From contig JAIXQP010000041.1 in the NCBI GenBank assembly GCA_027485675.1, positions 186,001-250,000 of the forward strand: a DNA stretch of 64,000 nucleotides. The letters run 5' to 3'. Source of the DNA: Terriglobales bacterium. GTDB taxonomy: Bacteria; Acidobacteriota; Terriglobia; Bryobacterales; Bryobacteraceae. Positions 16,221 through 24,466 of this stretch are shown piece after piece. How positions within the stretch are numbered: position 1 is the stretch's first letter; each line of letters opens with the position of its first letter. A model generated the notes under the pieces. That model did no database searches. It worked only from the letters and a program-made list of their open reading frames with translations, and was not told where the DNA came from. Both the position numbers and the translations under genes were made by a program.

Positions 16221-17834
16221 CTATTCGCGGAGGCCGAAGGTGAACAGGGAATGGCCCACGGCAATCGAAATCATCTGCCGTCCGCCCACTTCGTAGGTGA
16301 TGGGCGACGCCACCATCTGGCCGCCGAGATACTTGCGCCAGAGCAACTGGCCGGTCTTGGCATCGAGTGCGAAGAAGTGGCCTTCCCGGGTGCCGGTGAA
16401 CAGGAGGTTGCTCGCCGTGGTCAGCACGCCGCCGTCGCTGACGTCAGTCGTTTTGTACTCCCATACCTTGGCGCCGGTCAGCGGGTTCAGCGCGCGCACC
16501 GCGCCGTAGCCGGAGTCCGGATGGCGGCGCGCAATCCGGTCTCGCCGCGTCGATTGCACATCCGCCTTCACGCCCCCGCCCGCATACCACTTGCCCTGCT
16601 CAAACTCCTGATCCCACGAAAAGTAAAGGCTCGAATAGTCATCCCACACGTTCAGGTAAAAGAGCCCTGTCCCCGGGTGATACGAAGGAGCGAACCAATT
16701 CGTGCCCCCCTGTACGCCAGGATACGTCCGCGACCCCTGCGGACTCGGCCCGCGGCCCTCCACCCGGATGGGCCGGCCCTTGGCGTCGAGGCCCTTCGCC
16801 CAGTCCTGCTTCACGAAGGGTGTGCCCTGCAGGAACTCCCCCGTTGCGCGGTCGATGACATAGAAGAAGCCGTTGCGATTGGCCCACAGCAGCAGCTTCC
16901 GCGGCTGCCCCTTCCATTCGCGGTCCACCAGCACGGGCGTCTGCACGGCGTCCCAGTCCCACTCATCGTGCGGCGTGAATTGAAAATGCCATTTCAGCTT
17001 GCCGGTGTCGGCGTCGAGGGCGATCGCCGAGCTCGTATAGAGGTTGTCGCCCGGCCGCACCTTCGGGTTCCAATCGGGTCCGGGATTGCCGACTCCCCAA
17101 TAGGTTAGGTTCAGCGCCGGGTCATAGGAGCCGGTCAGCCAGATGGGTCCGCCGCCGTGCTTCCAGGAGTCGCCGCCCCAGGTCTGGTTCCCCGGTTCGC
17201 CCGGCTCGGGAATTGTCTTGAACTTCCAAATCTCCTTCCCGGTCTGCGAGTCGTAAGCGGCCAGAAAGCCGCGGATCCCCAGTTCGCCGCCGGCGGTGCC
17301 GATCAGTACTTTGTCCTTGATGATCAGCGGCGCATGCGTCAACGCATATCCCTTTCGGAAGTCGACGACCGTGGTCTCCCAGCGCAGGCGTCCGGTGGCG
17401 GCGTCGAGCGCGATCAGCTTACCGTCCAGAGTGCCCATGAAGAGCGTGTTGCCGCGGATGGCGAGTCCCCGGTTGATCTTGCCGCAGCAGGGGTACGTCA
17501 CTTCCGGGTTTTTGTGTTCATACATCCAGAACTCGCGGCCGGTGGCCGGGTCGAGCGCGATGACGGTATTGGGCGCTTCGGTGAGGTACATCACGCCATC
17601 GACGACGAGCGGCGTGGTTTCGAACTTTTCGAGCGATTGCGCCTGAAACACCCATTTCAGCTCCAACTGGGCGGCGTTGGCCGGGGTGATCTGCCGCAGG
17701 CCGCTGTGGTGCAGGCTGGCGTAGGAGCCGTGGTAGGTCAACCAGTTGGCCGGTTCTTCGCCGGCGCGGAGGAGACGCTCCGGCGTAACCTGCGCGAGAG
17801 CGGCGGTGGCGATGAGGAGCAGCAGCGGTTTCAT
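16221..17834 (-). CDS. PQQ-dependent alcohol dehydrogenase, lanthanide-type signature
   Basis: A 537-aa quinoprotein with a signal peptide (about 1-14) and an eight-bladed propeller with recurrent ALDxxTG repeats. Adjacent C116-C117 form the vicinal disulfide of methanol/ethanol-type enzymes. The catalytic Asp lies in PHDEWDWDAV: D293 is followed two residues later by D295, the extra Asp that coordinates lanthanides in XoxF/ExaF-type enzymes (MxaF-type enzymes have Ala). The length is nearer to soluble ADHs than to glucose dehydrogenases. The upstream diheme cytochrome gene overlaps its ATG, so the two likely form an electron-transfer pair in the periplasm. Confidence 0.92.
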   Translation of the reverse strand: MKPLLLLIATAALAQVTPERLLRAGEEPANWLTYHGSYASLHHSGLRQITPANAAQLELKWVFQAQSLEKFETTPLVVDGVMYLTEAPNTVIALDPATGREFWMYEHKNPEVTYPCCGKINRGLAIRGNTLFMGTLDGKLIALDAATGRLRWETTVVDFRKGYALTHAPLIIKDKVLIGTAGGELGIRGFLAAYDSQTGKEIWKFKTIPEPGEPGNQTWGGDSWKHGGGPIWLTGSYDPALNLTYWGVGNPGPDWNPKVRPGDNLYTSSAIALDADTGKLKWHFQFTPHDEWDWDAVQTPVLVDREWKGQPRKLLLWANRNGFFYVIDRATGEFLQGTPFVKQDWAKGLDAKGRPIRVEGRGPSPQGSRTYPGVQGGTNWFAPSYHPGTGLFYLNVWDDYSSLYFSWDQEFEQGKWYAGGGVKADVQSTRRDRIARRHPDSGYGAVRALNPLTGAKVWEYKTTDVSDGGVLTTASNLLFTGTREGHFFALDAKTGQLLWRKYLGGQMVASPITYEVGGRQMISIAVGHSLFTFGLRE

Positions 17835-18568
17835 TGGACGAGATAGGCGAGCAGGTCTTGGAGTTGGCGGCCGGTGAGTTTGTCGCGGAAGGACGGCATG
17901 GGCGAGCGGCGTTCGAGGGTCTGCCGTTCGATCTCGGTTTTCGCGAGGCCGCGGAGCCGGCCGGCGGAGTCGAGGATCTGCACGGAGAAGGTGTCTTCAT
18001 TGAGCCGGGATCCCTTGATGGTCTGGCCGGAGGTGGTCGTCGCCTGCCAGATCCAGTATTCCGGCGCCACGGCGGCGGAGGGGTCGAGCAACGCCAGTTG
18101 CAGTTCGGCGTCGGTGAGGCGCTGGCCGATGCCGCGGAGGTCGGGCGCCCGGTCGGTGTGGCAGGTGGCGCAGCGCAGCGCCGTGAACAGCTGCTCTCCG
18201 GCCTTGGCATCGCCGCGGGCCGCGGTGGCGGAGCGGGAGACGTTGAGCGACCGGACGTAGGCCACGATCTGCCAGATCTCCCGGCCGTTCATCGAGAAGC
18301 CCGGCATGGAGGTCCCGGCGATGCCTTTCGTGATGACGCGGAACATGGCTTCTTCCGTGGGGGCGTGACGGAGCGACGCGGTCGCCAGATTCGGACCGCT
18401 GGCGCCGCCCTTGCCGTCCATGCCGTGGCAGTTGGCGCATTGCGAACGGTAGAACTCGCCGCCGCGCCGGCGGTCTTCCGGCGCGTTAAACGGGTTCGTC
18501 AGCGCCGTGTCGCTGTGTTGGGCTAGCAGCGGAAGTGCGAGGAGGAAGAACGGAACAAGCGGGCGCAT
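17831..18568 (-). CDS. Diheme c-type cytochrome, partner of the PQQ dehydrogenase
   Basis: The start is the ATG at 18568 (MRPLVPFFLLALPLLAQ), which gives a clear signal peptide; the longer open frame upstream is not coding-like. The protein has 245 aa with two CxxCH heme sites, CANCH and CATCH, each followed by a Met-containing loop (MPGFSM in the first domain, MPSF at the C terminus). The two domains are cytochrome c class I. Its TGA overlaps the ATG of the PQQ dehydrogenase, so it is the likely electron acceptor passing electrons to a terminal oxidase. Confidence 0.92.
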   Translation of the reverse strand: MRPLVPFFLLALPLLAQHSDTALTNPFNAPEDRRRGGEFYRSQCANCHGMDGKGGASGPNLATASLRHAPTEEAMFRVITKGIAGTSMPGFSMNGREIWQIVAYVRSLNVSRSATAARGDAKAGEQLFTALRCATCHTDRAPDLRGIGQRLTDAELQLALLDPSAAVAPEYWIWQATTTSGQTIKGSRLNEDTFSVQILDSAGRLRGLAKTEIERQTLERRSPMPSFRDKLTGRQLQDLLAYLVQ

Positions 18569-18606
18569 CCGTCGAGGAGTATATAACAGCGGCAATTGGA
18601 ATTCGT

Positions 18607-19686
18607 TCAGGCCCGGCGGTGGGCGTACCAGCGGCAGAGCGGGTACATCGCCACGACCACGAAGGCCCAGATGGCGTAGACCGCGGGCAACTCGTACCCG
18701 TAGCCGCTGGGGTAGGAGGCCGCCGCGCCGCCCATTGAAGGCGCCGGCGCCCAAAGAAAATCGATGCGTCCATAGCGGAGCCAGCCCAACGGAAAGGTCA
18801 ACAGATGGAGCAGCAGAAAATGAACCAGGAAGTAAAAGAGCGGTGCCCGGCCAAAGACCGCGAGTGGCTCCAGCCGGCTCCGTTCGAGCCGGCTGAGCAG
18901 GACCAGCGCCGGGCCCAGCGTCATCAAAAGGAAGGCAAGCGACGGGGGATACTTGGTCACCCGGAAGAAAGACAGCAACGATCCATCCCAGGGCGCCGGA
19001 TCCCCATAGACGTTGGCGAGCCGCAGCAGAACGAACCCGGCCGTCAGCGCCCAGCCCCAGCGTTCCAGGCGCTCCCGCTGCTGCACCACGGGCCCGCAGC
19101 AGTAGCCCGCCGCCATGACGGCAAACCAGGGCACCAGCGGATAGACGGAGACCACGATCAGCCCGGCGACCGGGAAGGCCCCCAGTTGGTGCAGCATCTG
19201 CCAGGCGCCCGTGAGCCGCACGCCGTCCGCCAAATTATGAAGCGCGATGGCCGCCACGCTGATGCCGGCCACCCAACGCAGCGGCAGGTGGATCAACCCC
19301 GCGAGAACGATCATGGAAAGGCCGATGGCCCAGAGCACCGTGAGCAAGACCGGTCCGGGCGCAAAGAAGAACGCGACGAAGCGGAAGAGGGTGACCTCCG
19401 CCAGCATGAGCCAGAGGCCGCGGAGGAGCAGGTAGCGCGTGTGCTGCGCGGTGGTGCGCTCGCCCCGCTTCCAGAACCACGCGCCCAGCCCGGCCGTGAA
19501 GACAAACACCGGGGCGCAGAAATGCGTGATCCACCGCGTGAAGAACAGGATCGGCGTCGTCTTGCTCAGGTCCTCCGGCGAGAAACTCATCGCTCCGGCA
19601 TGGAAGAATTCCCGCGTGTGGTCGAGCGCCATGATCACCATCACGAGGCCGCGCAGCGCGTCGATAGAGGGAAGCCGCCGGTGCAT
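18607..19686 (-). CDS. DUF1624/YeiB-like acyltransferase-family membrane protein
   Basis: A 359-aa protein with about ten hydrophobic segments. The start MHRRLPSIDALRGLVMVIMALDHTREFF is the signature of the DUF1624 / heparan-alpha-glucosaminide acetyltransferase-like group (R-x-x-S-I-D-A-L-R-G, then a membrane His). Relatives move acyl groups across the membrane onto sugars; the substrate here is unknown. Its start is 18 nt from the divergent GMC gene and its end is 38 nt from the cytochrome gene. Confidence 0.85.
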   Translation of the reverse strand: MHRRLPSIDALRGLVMVIMALDHTREFFHAGAMSFSPEDLSKTTPILFFTRWITHFCAPVFVFTAGLGAWFWKRGERTTAQHTRYLLLRGLWLMLAEVTLFRFVAFFFAPGPVLLTVLWAIGLSMIVLAGLIHLPLRWVAGISVAAIALHNLADGVRLTGAWQMLHQLGAFPVAGLIVVSVYPLVPWFAVMAAGYCCGPVVQQRERLERWGWALTAGFVLLRLANVYGDPAPWDGSLLSFFRVTKYPPSLAFLLMTLGPALVLLSRLERSRLEPLAVFGRAPLFYFLVHFLLLHLLTFPLGWLRYGRIDFLWAPAPSMGGAAASYPSGYGYELPAVYAIWAFVVVAMYPLCRWYAHRRA

Positions 19687-19704
19687 CTGTTATAGAGTAA
19701 CCGC

Positions 19705-21315
19705 ATGGCCCAAGCGGTTCTCGACGTGCTGGTTGTGGGTAGCGGTCCGGGGGGCGGCATCGCGGCCTACTCCCTCTGTCAGCAAGGGTTGCAAGTTGGT
19801 CTGATCGAAGCGGGGAAACGGTTGGTTCCCGGCCGCGACTACAACGGCCACGGGTCGCCGCATAAGGACTGGGAGAAGCGCCTGGCCGCCGGGTTCAAGA
19901 CGCCCGTCTCCAAGGTCACGGACTATCAGGAAAAGGACCACTTCACGGGTGTGGGCGACAATCCGCGCCACGGCTTGCTGAAGGCCCTCGGCGGCCGTTC
20001 GCTGTGCTGGGCCGGGCATACGCTCCGCTTCGGGCCCGGCGACTTCGCCCAGTGGCCGATCCGCTATGAAGAGGTGGCGCCGTACTACGCCCGCGCCGAA
20101 CGGCTGATGGGGGTATCCGGTTTCCGCGATGGTCTGTGGAATCTGCCGGACGGCGAGTTTCTGCCCGGGGTGCCGCTGCGGTGCAGCGAGAAGATGCTGG
20201 GCAAGGGTGTGGCCAAGCTGCGGGGCAAGCACCGGGAGGCGGCGTTCGTCTCCATCCGCAAAGCGATTCCGACGAAGTCCGGCGCCGTTCCCCGCGCCAC
20301 CTGCCACTTCTGCGGCCACTGCATGGCGGGCTGCGAAGTCGATTCGAAATACACGTCGGCGAACACGCCGATTCCGATGGCCCTGCGGACCGGGCGCCTG
20401 TCGCTGTTTCTGCAGTCGACGGTCACCCGCATCGTCATGACCAACGACGGCCACCGCGTACAAGGGGTCGAGATCGTGAAGGCTGACGGCAGCCGCGAGG
20501 AGTTGCGTTGCCGCGCGCTCGTGCTGGCTTGCAGCACCGTCGAAACGGCCCGCCTGCTGCTGACCCAGAATCTGGCGAATTCGAGCGGCCAGGTGGGCCG
20601 CAATCTGACGTCGCACTTCGGGCTCACCGTGATCGGCCTGTTTCCCCAGGTGCGGGGCCGCGATGCGTCGAACGATGACGGCTGGGACTACTATCACAGC
20701 CTGCTCACCGGCCTCTACTGGAAGGACAAAGCGAAGCAGTTTGAAGGGACCTATCAGGTGCAGTGCGGCGCCGGGGTGCATCCCAAGAAGCTCGCCATTA
20801 AGTGGGCGCCGGGCTATGGCGAAAGCCTCAAGGCGCAGTTGAAGGATTGGAATACCACGCACGCCGGCATGAACATGCAGGGCATGCTGCTGATCTCGAA
20901 GAACAAGTACGTCGATCTCGATCCGGTGAAGAGAGACGCGAATGGGATCCCCTTGCCCCGCATTCATCTGCACTATGACGACTCGGATCTCGCCATGGCG
21001 AACGACGTGATTCAGACGTGCGAGGAGACGATTCGCCTGGCCGGCGGCACCGTCCACTCCTCTCCCGGCAAGGCGACGCGCGACAATCTGGTGATCGACT
21101 CGAACCACTGGGTAGGCACCGCCCGCATGGGCACCGACAGGCGCACCAGCGTCGTGGATACCGAGTGCCGCAGCCACGACATTCCGAACCTGTTTCTGGG
21201 CGACGCCAGCGTGTTCCCGGCCTATCCCGAAAAGAACCCGACCCTCACCAACATCGCGCTCTCCTGGCGCATGGCCGAAAAGCTGGCCGCCCGGGCGCGG
21301 CGAGGAGACCTGTAA
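19705..21315 (+). CDS. FAD-dependent GMC dehydrogenase, Fe-S-type catalytic subunit
   Basis: A 536-aa GMC oxidoreductase. The FAD ADP-binding motif is VVGSGPGGGIAAY (residues 10-22), and the catalytic His and Asn appear in NHWVGTARMGTD and NPTLTNIALSWRMAE. A cysteine cluster C200-x2-C203-x2-C206-x3-C210 matches the spacing of the [3Fe-4S] ligands of Burkholderia FAD-glucose dehydrogenase alpha subunit (6 and 4 residues), with one extra Cys. Its stop overlaps the ATG of the small-subunit gene by 1 nt. The usual triheme cytochrome subunit is not next to it. Likely substrate: a sugar or polyol oxidised in the periplasm. Confidence 0.92.
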   Translation: MAQAVLDVLVVGSGPGGGIAAYSLCQQGLQVGLIEAGKRLVPGRDYNGHGSPHKDWEKRLAAGFKTPVSKVTDYQEKDHFTGVGDNPRHGLLKALGGRSLCWAGHTLRFGPGDFAQWPIRYEEVAPYYARAERLMGVSGFRDGLWNLPDGEFLPGVPLRCSEKMLGKGVAKLRGKHREAAFVSIRKAIPTKSGAVPRATCHFCGHCMAGCEVDSKYTSANTPIPMALRTGRLSLFLQSTVTRIVMTNDGHRVQGVEIVKADGSREELRCRALVLACSTVETARLLLTQNLANSSGQVGRNLTSHFGLTVIGLFPQVRGRDASNDDGWDYYHSLLTGLYWKDKAKQFEGTYQVQCGAGVHPKKLAIKWAPGYGESLKAQLKDWNTTHAGMNMQGMLLISKNKYVDLDPVKRDANGIPLPRIHLHYDDSDLAMANDVIQTCEETIRLAGGTVHSSPGKATRDNLVIDSNHWVGTARMGTDRRTSVVDTECRSHDIPNLFLGDASVFPAYPEKNPTLTNIALSWRMAEKLAARARRGDL

Positions 21316-21734
21316 TGTTGGACCGCCGCGATTTTATCGCCCTCAGCGCCCTGCTGGCCGCGCCGGCCTATGCGGCCCGCGCGCTGACGGAGGCTGAATT
21401 TGCCGCCGCCGAAGAGTTCGTCGAACTGATTCTGCCCGGCGCCAAGGCCGCACGCGTGATGCGGTACATCGATCTGGGTCTGGCTCACGGCGTGGGGGAA
21501 ACGGCGGCGTGGCAGCGCGGCTTGGCCGCCTGGGCGAAGCAGAAGGTGCCCATGGAACAGCTCGCGGCAAAGGAGCTCTCGCCGGCGACCGAGCTCGAAC
21601 GCTTCTTCGGCCTCGCCAAGCGGGCGGCTATTGACGCCTACGCCTTGAGCGACGAAGGGCAGAAAGAGTGGCTCGGCTACCGGGGCGGAGTCCATCTGGA
21701 ATCCTTCCCCGGTTGCACGGAGGAGCACGGTTAA
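21315..21734 (+). CDS. Gluconate 2-dehydrogenase subunit 3-like (gamma) protein
   Basis: A 139-aa protein beginning at the ATG that overlaps the GMC stop (TAATG). It has a twin-Arg signal (LDRRDFIALSALLAAPAYA), followed by ALTEAEFAAAEEFVELILPG, which is characteristic of the subunit-3 family (PF13618). In known complexes this Tat-exported small subunit piggybacks the FAD subunit to the periplasm. Its last 4 nt overlap the convergent amidase stop. Confidence 0.9.
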   Translation: MLDRRDFIALSALLAAPAYAARALTEAEFAAAEEFVELILPGAKAARVMRYIDLGLAHGVGETAAWQRGLAAWAKQKVPMEQLAAKELSPATELERFFGLAKRAAIDAYALSDEGQKEWLGYRGGVHLESFPGCTEEHG

Positions 21735-23116
21735 AGCGGCGGCGTCTGCTTGTGGAAGTCCGTCGCGTCTTCGAGCGCGGCGGCCACGGCGAACAGCCGC
21801 TTCTCTTCAAATGGTCCAGCGATGATCTGCAAGCCGAGCGGCATGCGCCGGGCGTCGAAGCCACACGGCATGGACAGGGCGGGGAAGCCGAGCAGGTTGA
21901 TGGCTCGGGCGAAGCGCGTGGTGGCGAGGCGGAAGTCTTCGTCCACGTCGCCGATGCGCACCGTCTTCTGGCCGATCGGCTGCGCCGCGGTCGGGCTCAT
22001 CGGGGTGAAGAGGACATCCACGCGGCGGAAGATTTCGAGGAACTGATCGCGGAAGACGCGGCGGGCCCGTTGGGCATTCACATAGTCGGTGGCCGACAGG
22101 AAGCGGCCCTGGTCGAACATCGCCTGCACGTCCTCGCCGATCTCGGCGCGCCGGTGCTGGAAGCGCTCCATGGCGGCGGAGGCTTCGCTGAGCAGGATCA
22201 CGCGGGCCGTCGTGTTGAGCGCCATGATGTCCGGCACGCGGATGATCTCCACCTTCGCGCCCAAGCCGGCGGCGAGCTGGACCATTTGCCGGGTAGCGGC
22301 CTGCGCGGCCGGGTCGATGCCGTCGAAGTAAAAGTTTTCCGGTACGCCGATGCGAACGCCCTCGATCGAGACCTGCGGCGGCGGCACATAGTCGTCCACC
22401 GGTTCGGGGCTGGAGGTGTCATCGAGCGGGTCCACGCCGGCGGTGGCCTGCAGGCAGATGGCGGCGTCGCGAACGGTGAGCGTGATGGGCCCCATGTGGT
22501 CGAGCGAGAAATCGAGCGGGAGAACGCCCCGGCGGCTGACGCGGCCGTAGGTGGGCTTCAAGCCGACGAGGTTGCAGAAGGCGGCGGGGACGCGGATGGA
22601 GGCGCCGGTGTCGCTGCCCATCGCCATGAAGCACATGCGGGCGGCCACGGCCGCGGCGGAACCGCCGGAGGAGCCGCCGGGGACACAGTTCAAGTCCCAG
22701 GGGTTGCGGACGGGGCCGAAGTGCGGGTTCGACGAGGTGACGCCGTAGGCGAGTTCGTGCATGTTCGTCTTGCCGACCATGACGGCGCCCGCGGCGGTGA
22801 GTTTTTCGCCGACGGCGGAGTCGGCGTCGGGGACATAGTCGCGGAAGAGGAGGGAGCCTACCGTGGTGCGGATGCCCGCCGTGGCGTAGACGTCTTTCAG
22901 CGCGATGGGGATGCCGTGGAGCGGGCCGCGGTCCCGCCCGGCGGCGAGTTCGGCGTCGGCGGCATCGGCCTGGGCCAGGGCGTGCTCGCCGGTCACGGTG
23001 ATGAAAGAGTTCACGCGGGGGTCGTATTCGGCGATCCGGGCCAGGCAGGCTTCGGTCAGTTGGCGCGAGGTGGTTTGTTTGGCGCGGAGCTGGGCGGCGG
23101 CGTCGAGAATGTTCAT
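21731..23116 (-). CDS. Amidase signature-family hydrolase (AtzE/GatA-like)
   Basis: A 461-aa amidase, start ATG 23116 overlapping the stop of the small upstream gene. The catalytic Lys lies in IALKDVY, the Ser-cis-Ser in GGSSGGSAAA and the nucleophile Ser in DTGASIRVP. Overall it is close to the GatA/AtzE group. Because it is paired with a ~60-aa GatC/AtzG-like protein but no GatB is present, a small-molecule amidase of the AtzE-AtzG type is more likely than a tRNA amidotransferase. Gene symbol withheld for that reason. Confidence 0.9.
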   Translation of the reverse strand: MNILDAAAQLRAKQTTSRQLTEACLARIAEYDPRVNSFITVTGEHALAQADAADAELAAGRDRGPLHGIPIALKDVYATAGIRTTVGSLLFRDYVPDADSAVGEKLTAAGAVMVGKTNMHELAYGVTSSNPHFGPVRNPWDLNCVPGGSSGGSAAAVAARMCFMAMGSDTGASIRVPAAFCNLVGLKPTYGRVSRRGVLPLDFSLDHMGPITLTVRDAAICLQATAGVDPLDDTSSPEPVDDYVPPPQVSIEGVRIGVPENFYFDGIDPAAQAATRQMVQLAAGLGAKVEIIRVPDIMALNTTARVILLSEASAAMERFQHRRAEIGEDVQAMFDQGRFLSATDYVNAQRARRVFRDQFLEIFRRVDVLFTPMSPTAAQPIGQKTVRIGDVDEDFRLATTRFARAINLLGFPALSMPCGFDARRMPLGLQIIAGPFEEKRLFAVAAALEDATDFHKQTPPL

Positions 23117-23295
23117 GCTCGCGGCTCCTGGCGCGAGAGGCGGTAGGCGATGGCGGGTTCGGTTTCGTGCGGCGCCATTTCGCGCAGCGGCGCCCAAGCG
23201 GCCTCCAAGGCGTCCAGCACTCCGGTCAGGCGTTCCATCTCTTCGGCGGAGACTGCGATTCCGCGGGCTTCGGCGATCAGCTTCCAGTTAGGCAT
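23113..23295 (-). CDS. Small GatC/AtzG-like amidase partner
   Basis: A 60-aa protein (MPNWKLIAEARGIAVSAEEM...) of helical, Glu-rich character ending LREMAPHETEPAIAY, which resembles the DUF4089/AtzG family, a shortened GatC fold. Its TGA overlaps the amidase ATG (ATGA), so the two are made together. In the atrazine pathway AtzG stabilises AtzE; the same role is inferred here. Confidence 0.7.
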   Translation of the reverse strand: MPNWKLIAEARGIAVSAEEMERLTGVLDALEAAWAPLREMAPHETEPAIAYRLSRQEPRA

Positions 23296-23329
23296 CGGTC
23301 AGATTAGGATATAACGAGGTCCGAAAACT

Positions 23330-24065
23330 ATGTTCTGTCCCAAGTGTGGTTCCCAGGTGGCGGCCGAAGCCCCCTACTGTCCGGTGTGCGGCATGCCTCA
23401 GAGCCCCGGGGCTCCGCCGAACTCTCCGCTGGGGGCGCCGATGATGGTGGTTCCCCGGCCCCAGATTCGCAGTGAAAAGGCCAACGCCACCAAATGGCTG
23501 GGCCAGGGGTGGGACCTCGTCAAAAGCGACCTGCCGACCTTCGCCATCCACGCGATCCTTTATGCCGTGGTCGCCGGCGCCGTCCCTTTTATTCTGCAGG
23601 GCCCGATGATGCTGGGGCTGCAGTACTCGCTCATGCGCCGGATGTTCGTGGGCAAGTCGGAGGTGGGCGATGTGTTCAAGGGCTTCAACTATTTCGTGCC
23701 GGCGATGGTGGCCGGAATTCTCTACTCTCTGTTCAGCAGCATCGGCTTCGCGCTCTGGCATCGGCTTCGCGCTCTGTCTGATTCCCGGGTTCTTCGTCGT
23801 GGCCGCGCTGCAGTTTCCGTTCCTGCTGATTCTCGATAAGGGCATGGACTTCTGGCCCGCCATGGAGACCAGCATGGACGCCGCCAAGCGGGACTGGGGC
23901 GGCTATCTCGTGTTCGTCCTGCTGCAGATGCTGGTCGTCTTCGCAGGGGTGCTGGCGTGTTTCGTCGGGCTGTTGGTGGCGATACCGGTGATCCATGCGG
24001 CCTCGGTGGCGGCCTACCAGGACGTCTTCGGCTTCGAGCAGCGGACCATCGATAACGCGCGATGA
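23330..24065 (+). pseudogene. Zinc-ribbon membrane protein gene frameshifted by a 19-bp tandem duplication
   Basis: The first part (from ATG 23330) encodes a zinc ribbon CPKCGSQ...YCPVCGMP (residues 3-23), a flexible linker and membrane helices. The frame is lost at 23758, and the rest of the protein (CLIPGFFVVAALQFPFLLILD... to the stop at 24065) continues in another frame. The break coincides exactly with two adjacent copies of a 19-bp unit at 23739-23757 and 23758-23776. Removing one copy restores a single 238-aa frame reading FSSIGFALCLIPGFF. The intact product would be a zinc-ribbon plus 4-5-helix membrane protein of unknown role. The restored C-terminal frame overlaps the DUF2752 gene start by 4 nt. 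Confidence 0.85.
23739..23776 (+). repeat. 19-bp perfect tandem duplication
   Basis: Unit GCATCGGCTTCGCGCTCTG occurs twice head to tail (23739-23757 and 23758-23776). It is the cause of the frameshift in the zinc-ribbon gene, because 19 is not a multiple of 3. Confidence 0.97.
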
Positions 24066-24445
24066 CGTGGCGGGACCGTATCACCGTAGCGGCTTTGCCC
24101 GCCGGGGCGCTCGTGTTTTGCGCCCTGTACCCGCCGGAAGGCGGTCCCCGGTTGATGTTCTGTCCCTTCCGCGTACTCACCGGCCTGGTGTGCCCGCTGT
24201 GCGGCATGACGCGCGCCATGGCCTCGCTCGGGCACGGCCAGTGGCAAAAGGCGATCGCCTACCACCCGCTCTCCCCGCTGGTGATGGCCGGAGTGGTGAG
24301 CTGGCTGGGCTGGAGCCTGCTGCGGCCGGATCGCCCGTGGAATCCGGCGTGGGTGCCGCGGCGCGTCTGGACCGGACTGGGGCTCACTCTTTTGGGGTTA
24401 AATACCCTCCGTTGGTGGGGTACAATTGGAAGTCCGCCACCTTAG
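24062..24445 (+). CDS. DUF2752 membrane protein
   Basis: A 127-aa protein with three hydrophobic segments and the DUF2752 hallmark CPLCGMTRAMASLGHGQW (residues 44-61), preceded by a P-F-R/L-T-G loop. The function of the family is unknown. Its ATG overlaps the stop of the zinc-ribbon gene (ATGA), and the two families often sit together, which supports the view that the frameshifted gene was recently functional. Confidence 0.88.
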   Translation: MTWRDRITVAALPAGALVFCALYPPEGGPRLMFCPFRVLTGLVCPLCGMTRAMASLGHGQWQKAIAYHPLSPLVMAGVVSWLGWSLLRPDRPWNPAWVPRRVWTGLGLTLLGLNTLRWWGTIGSPPP

Positions 24446-24466
24446 GCGGGGACTTCATTACCAATC

